Shown here in pieces: positions 8,679-17,779 of a stretch of 64,000 bases of DNA. The translations under genes and the position numbers were made by a program. The notes under the pieces are model-generated. The model worked only from the letters and a program-made list of their open reading frames with translations. It had not been told where the DNA came from and made no database searches. How positions within the stretch are numbered: position 1 is the stretch's first letter; every line of letters starts with the position of its first letter. The stretch spans positions 1 to 64,000 of the forward strand of contig CACDFH010000001.1 in NCBI GenBank assembly GCA_902552015.1, read 5' to 3'. The DNA comes from an uncultured marine group I thaumarchaeote. Its GTDB lineage: Archaea > Thermoproteota > Nitrososphaeria > Nitrososphaerales > Nitrosopumilaceae.

Positions 8679-9890
8679 TCACACTTTCAGATAGTTTTGA
8701 GAAAATTCCTTGACTGAATATTTTCTTCCTCTCCATGATACTGCAGAAGATTTGTTTGCATGTAAAATACCTGAAAGAAAACCAAGTACCACAATTATTC
8801 CTCCAATTGGCGCACCTATTGAATTTACTATGCTTAGGTTTAATCCCATTTTAGCTTCCATTATAGATGCTGAAAAAATTGTTATCGTTGAAATAATTGC
8901 AGAAATCAACAAAGTCGTGAATGATATATTTGATTCAAATGCAATAACTGAATATCCCAATAATGGAATCGGCATAAATAAAATGAATAGTACGGCGAAA
9001 AATACGCCTATTGCTGTTGAAGAACTCTGATGATATAGTGGAACCATTAGACGTTTTAATCCATTCCACATTTCCTTTGCACTTCGTGAATACAATGCTT
9101 CAATCAGGTGTTCTCCTCTGACCATCTTTAATGCATACCCTGATTCTTTTGTAATTTTGCCCAATGCCCCATCTTCAATTATTTCCTGTTTGACTTTTTC
9201 ATGGGTTCCAATTTCTTCATACACTTTTCGTTTAATCACAAAAAAACTTCCAAAAAAATATCCTACCTTCTTTTTTGGATTATTCACGTTTAGGGCAGAA
9301 TATCTTGAATGCAGAAATGTAGATAGCATTGGTAGAGTTATTTTTGTAATTGTATCAATACAACGAAGTCTTGGAATTACTGTTAATGCATCAAGGTTCT
9401 CTGATTGCAGATGTGATACTGCTAGTGTAATTACATTTTTTTTAAATTTTGTATCTGCATCTGTAAATAATAATATCTCTCCAGTAGCTTTCTTGAATCC
9501 CTCTATACACGCCCAATTTTTGCCCATCCATTTTTCAGGTTTCTCTTTTGCACTTACATGAATAATCTTTGAATTTTCTTTTGAAAATTTCTCAATTATC
9601 TCTCCAGTTTTATCCTCTGAAGAGTCATCAATTGCTATGATTTCAAAATTTTCATAATCTTGTGAACCTAAAGTTTCTAAACATTTTGAAATAAATTCTT
9701 CTTCATTTCTTGCAGGTAAAATTACTGATACTTTTGGTGTTGTTGTACTTTTATTTTCAAATTTATCTAAAAATGGTGTTTTTGTAAATGATTGATACAT
9801 TGAATTCAATAATGAAAGCCATGCCAAAAAAACTCCTACCAGAATAACTGTAAAAATGAAATTAAAAACATCAACGAAAACATCTGCCAT
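8679..9890 (-). CDS. Membrane-bound family 2 glycosyltransferase
   Basis: The 403-residue protein has one N-terminal membrane segment, a GT-A domain (about 50-280) and three C-terminal membrane segments. Key residues are VSVILPARNEEEFI, the EIIAIDDSSEDKTGEI nucleotide-binding Asp pair and the DADTKF (DxD) metal site. It resembles HpnB/CrtQ-like transferases that glycosylate lipids or terpenoids. The acceptor is unknown. The ATG at 9890 shares one base with the stop of the upstream SRPBCC gene, so the two are translationally coupled. Confidence 0.88.
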   Translation of the reverse strand: MADVFVDVFNFIFTVILVGVFLAWLSLLNSMYQSFTKTPFLDKFENKSTTTPKVSVILPARNEEEFISKCLETLGSQDYENFEIIAIDDSSEDKTGEIIEKFSKENSKIIHVSAKEKPEKWMGKNWACIEGFKKATGEILLFTDADTKFKKNVITLAVSHLQSENLDALTVIPRLRCIDTITKITLPMLSTFLHSRYSALNVNNPKKKVGYFFGSFFVIKRKVYEEIGTHEKVKQEIIEDGALGKITKESGYALKMVRGEHLIEALYSRSAKEMWNGLKRLMVPLYHQSSSTAIGVFFAVLFILFMPIPLLGYSVIAFESNISFTTLLISAIISTITIFSASIMEAKMGLNLSIVNSIGAPIGGIIVVLGFLSGILHANKSSAVSWRGRKYSVKEFSQNYLKV

Positions 9891-10306
9891 TAATTTTCAA
9901 CTTCTTTCTTAATTGCTTGCAATGCCTGTTCTGTCCCACTTTTGATATGTTTTTTTATTATGCCTGTGAACAGTCCCATTTTTCCAGAAAGTTTCACATC
10001 CCATATTGCTTCTAATTCACACGAATTTTCCATATCTTTCAATGTTAGAATTTTTTCTCCAACAATGACGCCCTTTGTGAAAACTGCTTTGATTGTCTCT
10101 TTTGGAACAATTGTTACATCCTGTAAACATTTTTGATCACGAAATGCAATAGTAATTTCCCTTGATATCTGGTTCCCGTCTTTTGAAATGTTTCTAACTT
10201 CTTTCGTTCCTTTCCAAAACTTTGGTTCATTATCAATATCTGATATCACCTCCCATATTTTTTCTTGAGTTGCGTTAATTGTTACAGATGTTTTAATTTC
10301 TGCCAT
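9890..10306 (-). CDS. SRPBCC (START/Bet v1-like) family protein
   Basis: From the ATG at 10306 the protein has 138 residues; a TTG four codons earlier (10318) is an alternative, but the ATG has a GGTGAAAAT sequence before it. The pattern KTSVTINATQEKIWEVISDIDNEPKFW is the usual amino-terminal strand and helix of polyketide-cyclase/CoxG-like SRPBCC proteins, which bind hydrophobic ligands in a deep pocket. Coupling to a membrane glycosyltransferase suggests a lipid-type ligand. That is inference only. Confidence 0.82.
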   Translation of the reverse strand: MAEIKTSVTINATQEKIWEVISDIDNEPKFWKGTKEVRNISKDGNQISREITIAFRDQKCLQDVTIVPKETIKAVFTKGVIVGEKILTLKDMENSCELEAIWDVKLSGKMGLFTGIIKKHIKSGTEQALQAIKKEVEN

Positions 10307-10411
10307 ATTTTCACCCAATTACTGGAAAATATTAGGTTTATCAAATTCTTCCTGCTAATCATAGTACGAAAATTTAGAAATTAATTTTAAACCGTCAATA
10401 ATTGATGCATT

Positions 10412-10738
10412 ATGGATGATATCTCGTATGATGATTTCTCAAAGTTAGATCTAAGAGTAGCAAAAATTGTATCTACTGAAAAAATTCCTGAAAAATCAAG
10501 AATTATCAAAGGCACAATTTCTCTTGGAGATGAAGAACGTGATGTAATTATTGGAGGCGCTCAATTCTATGAACCTGAAGATCTAATTGGCAAAACAGTA
10601 ATTGTTGTTGCAAATCTAGAACCTAAAAAAATGGCTGGAGTTGAATCAAATGCAATGTTATTGGCAGCTGATATTGATGATAAACCATTTTGGCTAACTG
10701 TAAGTGATGACGTTCCTGCAGGAACAAAAATCAAATAA
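10412..10738 (+). CDS. tRNA-binding OB-fold protein (MetRS C-terminal-like)
   Basis: The 108-residue protein is a stand-alone tRNA-binding domain like the C-terminus of bacterial methionyl-tRNA synthetase and the Arc1p/EMAP family. YDDFSKLDLRVAKIVSTEKIP, GAQFYEPEDLIGKTVIVVANLEP and the SNAMLLAA signature are visible. In archaea it probably associates with aminoacyl-tRNA synthetases. A TATA-like TTTTAAACC lies about 20-28 bases before the ATG, which fits a leaderless transcript. Its stop abuts that of the convergent tbp gene. Confidence 0.9.
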   Translation: MDDISYDDFSKLDLRVAKIVSTEKIPEKSRIIKGTISLGDEERDVIIGGAQFYEPEDLIGKTVIVVANLEPKKMAGVESNAMLLAADIDDKPFWLTVSDDVPAGTKIK

Positions 10739-11299
10739 TTAATCGTAAACCATTAATTTTTTTTCTTCTAAAAGTGCATGTAAATTATTCACTGAACGAT
10801 ATACGTCCTCTTCTTTTTTTGCACCTGTACATACAAGCTTGCCTGAAGAAAATAACAAAATGACAGTTTTCGGATCAAGCATTCTGTGAATCAAACCTGG
10901 AAATTGTTCTGGTTCGTACATACTTCTTGGCAGTGTTCTTGCAGCCTGCTCAAGATGAATTCTTCCTCCTAAGTTAATTGAAGCGACAATATTTTGAATT
11001 GTTACTACGGCATTTTTCTTAACCTTGATTTTTCCTTTTCTTAATTTTTCAACAACTGTTTTTACAGCATTTTTTGACATCTGTTCTGATTTTGCACCTG
11101 TGCAAACCATCTTTCCTGAAGTGAAGATTAGTGTAGCCGTCTTTGGACTTTTTAATCTGAAAACTAGTCCTGGAAACTGATCTGGATGATATTCTACATC
11201 TGGAAATTTTTTTGTAATGTCATTAAGATCCATCTTTTGGTCTACTGTAGCTGATGCCACCACATTCTCAATACTGATGATAGGTTTTGTCTGTGGCAT
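10739..11299 (-). CDS. tbp: TATA-box-binding protein
   Basis: This 186-residue protein has the two direct repeats of TBP, each ending FPGLVFRLKSPKTATLIFTSGK / FPGLIHRMLDPKTVILLFSSGK-type strands followed by MVCTGAKSE or LVCTGAKKE. It is the general archaeal transcription factor that recognises the TATA box. Length matches the family. It lacks the acidic C-terminal tail seen in some euryarchaeal TBPs. It is convergent with the tRNA-binding protein gene, with no gap between the stop codons. Confidence 0.97.
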   Translation of the reverse strand: MPQTKPIISIENVVASATVDQKMDLNDITKKFPDVEYHPDQFPGLVFRLKSPKTATLIFTSGKMVCTGAKSEQMSKNAVKTVVEKLRKGKIKVKKNAVVTIQNIVASINLGGRIHLEQAARTLPRSMYEPEQFPGLIHRMLDPKTVILLFSSGKLVCTGAKKEEDVYRSVNNLHALLEEKKLMVYD

Positions 11300-11402
11300 A
11301 TCTCAATTTATAAAAATATCATTAATAAAAATACTCGTGAAATCATGTATTTTCACTCTTAATTGTATGGATATGATTAAATTAGAAAATTAAAGTACTT
11401 GA

Positions 11403-12530
11403 TTGTTGGGAATTTTGGATTACAATTTTGATGAATTTTTGGCATGGGTTGGTGAAGATACAGACACACTAATGATGCTCATATGGATTCTCCCTGTCAT
11501 AATCTTTGTTTTTTATGGACAACGAATACAGCTAATGATTTCATCAAATGAAATTAAAAAAGATATTGGAAAATTAGAAGAATATACAATATCCACAAAA
11601 AAAGACTTTTTGAATTATGTAAAAAATAATCTTACCTCGAAATCTGATCCGTCAAAAAAGTTGGATAGTTTTTTTGATTATTTCACAATCATGCCTGTGG
11701 ACATGGATCCTAATGGAATTATTACAAAAATCAATCATTTAGTTCGTTCAAGAGAAGACTTTATTCGATTACAAATTAATGGAATGTTCTCTAATTTATC
11801 ACCTGTAGAATTATCCAAGCTCCAAAATTTATTAGAAATAGTTACTACCTTACAATTGTTCCATAAGCATACTCGTCATCTATATCTCACGGCAAAAAAA
11901 CAAAAAAACTTTCCATTAATTTTACCGTTACAAATGATGATTCCATTTATCATGGAAGAAGCTGTTGCTTTGAAAGATGCAATGCCTGCAATCAAAAACG
12001 GTCAACCAATTGGTGATGGTATTGGACCTATGATTGTTGGTCAAATGATGTTAGATACTACTAAAGAATCTGCTGCATTTGAGACTGTTTGGTCAAAAAC
12101 AACTTTTGAAGATAGAGAATTATTCTTATTAAAAGCCGAAGGTCCAAATGCGACTGTTGGACGTCCAGGAGATGGACTTGAAAAAATAATTTCAATCAAA
12201 AAACCTGATCTTGTTGTTATGATTGATGCATCATTAAAACTTGAAGGCGAGGATTCTGCATCTATTGCAAAAGGTTTTGGTGCTGCAATTGGTGGTATTG
12301 GCACAGAGAGATTCAAAATAGAAGAAATTGCCACCAAGAATAATATTCCAATTCTTGCTCTTGTTGTAAAACAATCAATTCATGAAGCAATTACCCTAAT
12401 GACTGAGGATATTGCAAATAGTGCAAAAACTGTAAAAGAAGAACTTTATCAAATGATACGAGAAAATACCACTTCTGGTCAAACTGTTCTTGTTATCGGT
12501 GTAGGCAATACAATTGGTGTATCTCAATGA
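11403..12530 (+). CDS. DUF1512 family membrane-anchored protein
   Basis: The 375-residue protein has one N-terminal membrane segment (about 23-38, MLIWILPVIIFVFYG) and a large cytoplasmic region including GDGIGPMIVGQMMLD, a GRPGDGLEKI loop and GAAIGGIGTERFKIEE. It matches the archaeal DUF1512 family, whose function is not known to me. The start is TTG at 11403, with TTG at 11406 as an alternative. The stop overlaps the next small zinc-ribbon gene in an ATGA arrangement, which implies coupled translation. Confidence 0.85.
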   Translation: MLGILDYNFDEFLAWVGEDTDTLMMLIWILPVIIFVFYGQRIQLMISSNEIKKDIGKLEEYTISTKKDFLNYVKNNLTSKSDPSKKLDSFFDYFTIMPVDMDPNGIITKINHLVRSREDFIRLQINGMFSNLSPVELSKLQNLLEIVTTLQLFHKHTRHLYLTAKKQKNFPLILPLQMMIPFIMEEAVALKDAMPAIKNGQPIGDGIGPMIVGQMMLDTTKESAAFETVWSKTTFEDRELFLLKAEGPNATVGRPGDGLEKIISIKKPDLVVMIDASLKLEGEDSASIAKGFGAAIGGIGTERFKIEEIATKNNIPILALVVKQSIHEAITLMTEDIANSAKTVKEELYQMIRENTTSGQTVLVIGVGNTIGVSQ

Positions 12531-12706
12531 GTAAATCAAAAAATAAACTGTCTACATGTTACACCTCTATGGAATGTAATTCATGTAAAACCATAAAGAA
12601 AAGAAAATTCACTGAAGGTGATGTTGTCTTTTCAACTGCTGAAAATTGTTCTGATTGTGATGGAAAAATGTTAATCACGAAAATTTTTGGCGAAACTATG
12701 GATTAG
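12527..12706 (+). CDS. 59-residue CX2C zinc-ribbon-like protein
   Basis: The ATG overlaps the DUF1512 stop (ATGA) and the frame runs 59 codons to TAG at 12704. Two Cys pairs (MECNSCK near residue 16 and NCSDCDGK near residue 42) plus an earlier single Cys suggest a zinc ribbon. The protein is basic at its amino end (MSKSKNKLS). The tight overlap with the DUF1512 gene argues that it is real and that the two products work together. The last 11 bases overlap the convergent map gene. Confidence 0.75.
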   Translation: MSKSKNKLSTCYTSMECNSCKTIKKRKFTEGDVVFSTAENCSDCDGKMLITKIFGETMD

Positions 12707-13589
12707 TAGTTATTGTTACTCCATTCTCATTTGGAATGAATGTATGTTCTGCTTGAGCAACTCTTTGACCGTTGCCCTCTACAAGTACTGGATATGCATG
12801 AACTGCCTTTTTCTTAACTAAAATCTCTAAAATTCTTCTGGCATCTTTTTCTTCCCATTTTTCAAGTAACCATCTTAATGCAAATGGCAATAAATTGAAA
12901 TTATTCCATATGTAATTCAGCATTTCATCTGCTTCCTTATCTTTGGTTTTCTTTCTTGATGCTAAAGCAAAAATATTTTTCACTTTTCCTTCATGAACAA
13001 ATCCTAATCCGTCCCCTGTTGTCACAAATGGCTCACATGCAAATGCTTGTTCATTTGGAAAATTAAATGAGCCAATTGACCAAATGTTTGGAACTGTTTT
13101 TCCTGCATGTATTGTGTATTGTTCTAATGAATGTCCACTAAGATTTGCAATTGGAATTAATCCTAAATCTTTGATAGTTTTTTCTATTGTTCTTCCAACA
13201 TCACTTGATTTGACTCCAACTTTCATCATTGACATTGCATTATTCAATGCAGATTCTGCACCTTGAACAAGTGTATCAAATTCTGGATTATAACATACTG
13301 TAACTGCAGTATCTGCAATGTACCCGTCAATCTGTGCACCCAGATCAATTTTTACAAGATCATCCTCTGTAATCGTAATCTCATCATTTGGTTCAGCTGT
13401 ATAATGTGCTGCAACTTCATTGATACTGGTGTTTACTGGAAATGCACATTTGGCTCCTCGTTTTTTGATCTCTCCTTCAACATATTCACAAATTTCGTAT
13501 ACTGTTTTTCCTACCCAGTTTGTGTTCCGGACATTTTCTCTAACTTCGCCAGCAATTTTTCCTGCTTTAATATAATCATCAAGTCCCAT
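12696..13589 (-). CDS. map: Methionine aminopeptidase, type II
   Basis: The enzyme removes the initiator methionine from nascent proteins. Counting from the ATG at 13589 it has 297 residues; a TTG two codons earlier is possible. The dinuclear metal ligands are visible: the two Asp of DLGAQIDGYIADTAV, the His of SGHSLEQY, the Glu of ACEPFVTTGDG and the Glu of QAEHTF. An inserted helical subdomain (about 205-265) marks the type II class found in archaea and eukaryotes. It is transcribed away from the adjacent tRNA-Pro. Confidence 0.95.
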   Translation of the reverse strand: MGLDDYIKAGKIAGEVRENVRNTNWVGKTVYEICEYVEGEIKKRGAKCAFPVNTSINEVAAHYTAEPNDEITITEDDLVKIDLGAQIDGYIADTAVTVCYNPEFDTLVQGAESALNNAMSMMKVGVKSSDVGRTIEKTIKDLGLIPIANLSGHSLEQYTIHAGKTVPNIWSIGSFNFPNEQAFACEPFVTTGDGLGFVHEGKVKNIFALASRKKTKDKEADEMLNYIWNNFNLLPFALRWLLEKWEEKDARRILEILVKKKAVHAYPVLVEGNGQRVAQAEHTFIPNENGVTITTNP

Positions 13590-13654
13590 ATGCAACCGTT
13601 GTTTTACTCAGTTAAGATTCTATTGTTTAAATTGGGCAATTGTTTTTGTTCGCT

Positions 13655-13728
13655 GGGAGCGTGGTCTAGCTTGGTATGATTCTGCGTTTGGGACGCAGAG
13701 GTCGCGCGTTCAAATCTCGCCGCTCCCA
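13655..13728 (+). tRNA. tRNA-Pro (anticodon TGG)
   Basis: A complete cloverleaf is visible: acceptor GGGAGCG pairing with CGCTCCC, an anticodon stem CTGCG/CGCAG around loop TTTGGGA (anticodon TGG), variable loop AGGTC, T-loop TTCAAAT and discriminator A. No CCA is encoded and no intron is seen. A TTTAAATT box about 25 bases upstream fits an archaeal promoter. One oddity is that the T-stem GCGCG/CTCGC contains a C-U mismatch at its fourth pair. Confidence 0.95.
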
Positions 13729-13815
13729 TTTTACATATTTATACAAAGAATTATGATATTATTCGCTGAACGATGAAGAAGAGTTAGAGTATGGACATTT
13801 GAATGAAATAATCTA

Positions 13816-14127
13816 TTGGCTCTGAGTTTGGCATTAACTTTTTATCAATATGTAGGATTGAAAAATTACTTGGCATTCAAAAGAAAAGATTTTCTATTAA
13901 TTGTTGGAATATTGTTTTTTTTAATTGGTTTGATGGGTGTTGGACTTCCTCCCATTTATGCAATAATAATCTCATTGGCAATTTATTTTGGAATCCGTGT
14001 TTTTGTTGGACGTAGGAAAAAGATGATTGAAGAATCAGTTGGTGAAGGAATTTGTGTAAAATGTGGTTCAAAAATTGAGAATGCAAAATGTCCAATATGT
14101 GATAGAAAAAAATTCAAAAATGTATGA
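13816..14127 (+). CDS. Small membrane protein with C-terminal zinc ribbon
   Basis: From TTG at 13816 (the frame is closed by a stop at 13804, so no earlier start exists) this 103-residue protein has two or three hydrophobic segments, a basic GRRKKM boundary and a cytoplasmic zinc ribbon with CVKCGS and CPICDR (two CX2C pairs). No specific family is recognised. Such ribbons often mediate protein or nucleic-acid contacts. It is a single gene following the tRNA-Pro. Confidence 0.75.
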   Translation: MALSLALTFYQYVGLKNYLAFKRKDFLLIVGILFFLIGLMGVGLPPIYAIIISLAIYFGIRVFVGRRKKMIEESVGEGICVKCGSKIENAKCPICDRKKFKNV

Positions 14128-14262
14128 TTTCTACGAGCGGTTTATACTGATTCACGCCTAATTTGTCATATTGCTCTCAAAAAGATATAAGACTTTGACA
14201 AACGGATCAACTTTTTCTCAATTTGATTCTATTATTGCTAAAAAAAGGAATATGATTAGTAA

Positions 14263-17200
14263 ATGCATTTGAAAAACCCTCTATTATTTGGCCTAATGGC
14301 GATTTTATTGTTAGGTGGTACTATAACCCCTGGAATGTCCCAAAGCTCCTTTGATTCAGACATTATAATTAATGAAGTTGAAACCAATCCTGCCGGTTCA
14401 GACACATCTGAATTTGTAGAACTTTACAATCCTTCTGCAATCGCAATTGATGTTAGTGGATGGTCTATCTCTCCTTCTGCAAGTTGGAAAACATTAGAAA
14501 TTCCAGATGGCACAATAATTGAACCAAATTCATTTTTAGCTTTTTCACATGTGAATTTTTGGTTTAAAGACTTTGGCGAAACTGTTACACTTCGTGATAC
14601 AACTGGAACTCTAATTGATGAAACCCCGCTAATAGAAGATTTAGAAAATAATAATTTTTCCTGGCAAAGAACTACTGATGGATTTGACACTGACTCTGTA
14701 TCTGATTGGGAATTAAAACGAATGACCCCAAAATCATCAAATGGTAAACTTACTGTCACACAGGAAACTGAATTTTCCTTATTTACAACTCTTGGAGATG
14801 ATACTGAATACACTCTTAATGAAAAAGTAACTATCTCTGGAACTGTATCTGAAGAATTGTTTAGTGTTATGTCTACTCCTGAGATGATTAAGATCAATAT
14901 ACAAGGTCCAAATTATTTCAAAAATCTTGCTTTGTTCCCTGATCGTGATCTAGGTTTTTCAACAACATTAAACCTTCAAAAAGTTTTAGGATTTAACTTA
15001 GGTAATTATGATGTAAAAGTTTCTTATGGTGAACATTCATCTGAACTAAATTTTACTATAATTTCTGAAGATGATTCTTCTGTTTCTGAATCTAAAAAAG
15101 ATAATTTAGAAATTTTTACTGATAGGGAATCATACATTCCTGGTGAAATTGTAATATTGTCTGCAGACACTAACTCTGAAATTCAATATGGTGGACTAGA
15201 TTACACAGTAACCAATCCAAATCAAGAAATTATTTTTCAAGGAACAATTTTCCCAAATGAAAGCTTCTCAAAAGTATTTCAACAAGGGGCAGGGGAATTA
15301 TTTGCATTTTCAACTCAATTATTCATGGGAACTGTAAATCCTGTTTATGGTACTTATACAATTGAAGGAATATACAAATCTCAAAACCCTCGTTATTATT
15401 CATCTGATGATGTGATATCTGCAAGTGCTAGTTTCATCTTGTCTGAAGATGTGAAAGAAGATGTTCTAATTTCAATATCGACCGATAAAGAAGTCTATTC
15501 TGTTGGAGATATCATAAAAGTTACTGGAAGGAGTAATGACATTTGGGTTGAAGATCTAGAATTACGAGTAATGCAAACTGGTGTTTTATCATCTGCTGCA
15601 ATAGGTTCTGATGCAAGATATTTTGCACCAGACCCATTTGATTTACAAGATAGGGTAAGATTGAATGGAGATGGAACATTTGAATATGAATTTAAAATTG
15701 TTGAGGATGCATCTGCAGATGAAAATTATGCAAGCTCATTTGGTGATTACAAAATAGTTGTTTCTGAATATTTTGGAGATGGTGTCACGTCTTTCAAAGT
15801 TGTTGAGGATCCTGAATCATTTGTTGATGTAAGAACTCCACTTGGATTAAAACTTGACAAATCTAGTTATGTGCTTGGTTCTAGTATAACCCTGACCGGA
15901 AAAGTTTTGGATTACCATCGTGCCGAACTTGGAAATAACATGCGTAATTCTGTAGAAGTAACTTTTACCGATTCTTCTGGCGCTACTGTAAATTATGTTT
16001 TTGATAAAAATAATGTAAGTAATGATGTAGCAAAAGGAACTACTGGAGCCAAATCAGAACCTATAGTATTTAATGCATATCCTGACTCTGTAGGAGGTTA
16101 TCAAGTGAATGTTATATTACATCCAATACAATTTGATTATGGAATTTATACAGCACATGCTGTACATCCACTTTCTGGTACGTCAGAATCAATTACATTT
16201 GAAATTAAGTCTGCACAATCTGATATTATTCCTGAAGTTGAATTTCAAGAGCCACTTACGATGGAAATTTGTAAAAGTAATCGTGCACATGTTGATGAAA
16301 TTCTAAAAGATTTGAGAAGTATAGGTAAAGGTGAAATTCCACCTTCAATGGAATCTGTAGTATGTGGTGAAAATTTAAAATTTGAAGTAGGCGATAAATT
16401 AGTAGTAACCGGAAAAGTAGTTCCAAAAACTGGTGTTGAATTAGATCAATCATCTACTCGAACTAGCGGACAAACACAAGGTGGTTCCTCTTATGCAACT
16501 AATTATGCACAAGCAATGATGAATTATGTAGAAGTCTCAATACCATATCCTCGTTCAATGACTGTATCTGGCGTTGCAAGTGTACAAACTGTGCCTGATG
16601 CAGGTGAAAATTATACTGGTGGTGGTGGTACTGGTGAAGGTGGTAATTATTATGAAGATGCTGATGGAAATATTATTCGTGGAGATGAAGACAAAAAAAC
16701 ATCTAGAGGTTCTGATACAAAATCCACCGGATATGATGGAACTGTAATAATGAAAAATCAAAAACTTCTTCTAACTGATATGCGGTACAAGGCATATCCT
16801 GATGCGGATGGAAACTATGCAACTGTCTTTGAATTACGTGCTGGAGTTTTCAAAGACGGTGTTTATGCAGTAAAAGCTGACTACTTTGGTTATCATGAAG
16901 AAACATCTGTGAAAATAACTGATTCATCACTAAAAGGTGGATTAGAACCTTCAATTTCTGTAAACTTGGAAAAAGATGAATTTGTATCTGGCGACACAGT
17001 TCGTATATCTGGAAAAATAAATAATATCTATTATTATGACAGTGTATCTGTAAGAGTAGATCTTCCTAATGTATCACAAATTAACTGCTTTGAAGGTCAA
17101 CAATGCGGATTTGGAAATTCTGAAAAGAAGATAAGAGTTCAAGAAGGTGTTGGCGGTCCGGGATTCTTCTGGAATTACAAACTACCTAAAGATGCTCCTT

Positions 17201-17748
17201 TGGGATTATACACAATAGTTGTCGATACTCATTTTGGTGAATTTGAAAAATCATTCTTTGTAGTAGATGGTTCTGAAGTAATTGGAAAACCTGCTCCAGA
17301 AGCAACTATCTCGAAAAAAATTATTGAAAAATTCAATAGAATTTCTGATGATAAAATACCAATTGTATTATCTGAAAAATCTACTGATGATTCAACTCTA
17401 TCCCCTCGTGTAATGCAAGGCTCACTATTTACTTCTGCTAGAGGTGAAGAATCTGATGTGAATCTCAGAATTACTACTTCTGATGGTCAATGTGTAATCG
17501 GTCAAAGTTCTGATTGTTTAGTAACCGAGTCAACTAGAAAACCAGGTGCAATTTTCTCAATTGTCACAATTGATGATATTAATTATAAAATTAGATACAG
17601 CGGAAATGATGTACGATTAGAAAAATTCTCAATTGTTCCTGAAGATTCTTCTTCAAAAATTGATATTGATAACTGGAATGTTGAAATCATCAAAGATGAC
17701 CAACCATCTAGATTCTATTACAAAGTATCATACGTAGCATTAGAGTAA
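14263..17748 (+). CDS. Large secreted surface protein: lamin-tail domain plus Ig/MG2-like repeats
   Basis: The 1161-residue protein has a signal peptide (about 1-26). A lamin-tail (LTD) domain follows at about 32-130, with INEVETNPAGSDTSEFVELYNP and the DVSGWSI motif. At least six domains then open with a shared Y-x2-G-x-x-(I/V)-x-(I/V)-x-G signature, near residues 182, 291, 412, 536, 707 and 907, resembling macroglobulin MG2 or bacterial Ig-like folds. A Gly/Asp-rich linker lies around 785-815. No C-terminal membrane segment or sorting motif was found. It is probably a cell-surface structural or adhesive protein. It appears monocistronic. Confidence 0.8.
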   Translation: MHLKNPLLFGLMAILLLGGTITPGMSQSSFDSDIIINEVETNPAGSDTSEFVELYNPSAIAIDVSGWSISPSASWKTLEIPDGTIIEPNSFLAFSHVNFWFKDFGETVTLRDTTGTLIDETPLIEDLENNNFSWQRTTDGFDTDSVSDWELKRMTPKSSNGKLTVTQETEFSLFTTLGDDTEYTLNEKVTISGTVSEELFSVMSTPEMIKINIQGPNYFKNLALFPDRDLGFSTTLNLQKVLGFNLGNYDVKVSYGEHSSELNFTIISEDDSSVSESKKDNLEIFTDRESYIPGEIVILSADTNSEIQYGGLDYTVTNPNQEIIFQGTIFPNESFSKVFQQGAGELFAFSTQLFMGTVNPVYGTYTIEGIYKSQNPRYYSSDDVISASASFILSEDVKEDVLISISTDKEVYSVGDIIKVTGRSNDIWVEDLELRVMQTGVLSSAAIGSDARYFAPDPFDLQDRVRLNGDGTFEYEFKIVEDASADENYASSFGDYKIVVSEYFGDGVTSFKVVEDPESFVDVRTPLGLKLDKSSYVLGSSITLTGKVLDYHRAELGNNMRNSVEVTFTDSSGATVNYVFDKNNVSNDVAKGTTGAKSEPIVFNAYPDSVGGYQVNVILHPIQFDYGIYTAHAVHPLSGTSESITFEIKSAQSDIIPEVEFQEPLTMEICKSNRAHVDEILKDLRSIGKGEIPPSMESVVCGENLKFEVGDKLVVTGKVVPKTGVELDQSSTRTSGQTQGGSSYATNYAQAMMNYVEVSIPYPRSMTVSGVASVQTVPDAGENYTGGGGTGEGGNYYEDADGNIIRGDEDKKTSRGSDTKSTGYDGTVIMKNQKLLLTDMRYKAYPDADGNYATVFELRAGVFKDGVYAVKADYFGYHEETSVKITDSSLKGGLEPSISVNLEKDEFVSGDTVRISGKINNIYYYDSVSVRVDLPNVSQINCFEGQQCGFGNSEKKIRVQEGVGGPGFFWNYKLPKDAPLGLYTIVVDTHFGEFEKSFFVVDGSEVIGKPAPEATISKKIIEKFNRISDDKIPIVLSEKSTDDSTLSPRVMQGSLFTSARGEESDVNLRITTSDGQCVIGQSSDCLVTESTRKPGAIFSIVTIDDINYKIRYSGNDVRLEKFSIVPEDSSSKIDIDNWNVEIIKDDQPSRFYYKVSYVALE

Positions 17749-17779
17749 AACACAAAACCTTCTCTAAAATTCTCATAAT

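Noticed and set aside
13768-13828. Possible C/D box small RNA after tRNA-Pro (GATGA near the start, CTGA near the end)
   Set aside because: Internal C' and D' boxes are poor and no target complement was checked. Chance matches to such short boxes are frequent in AT-rich sequence.
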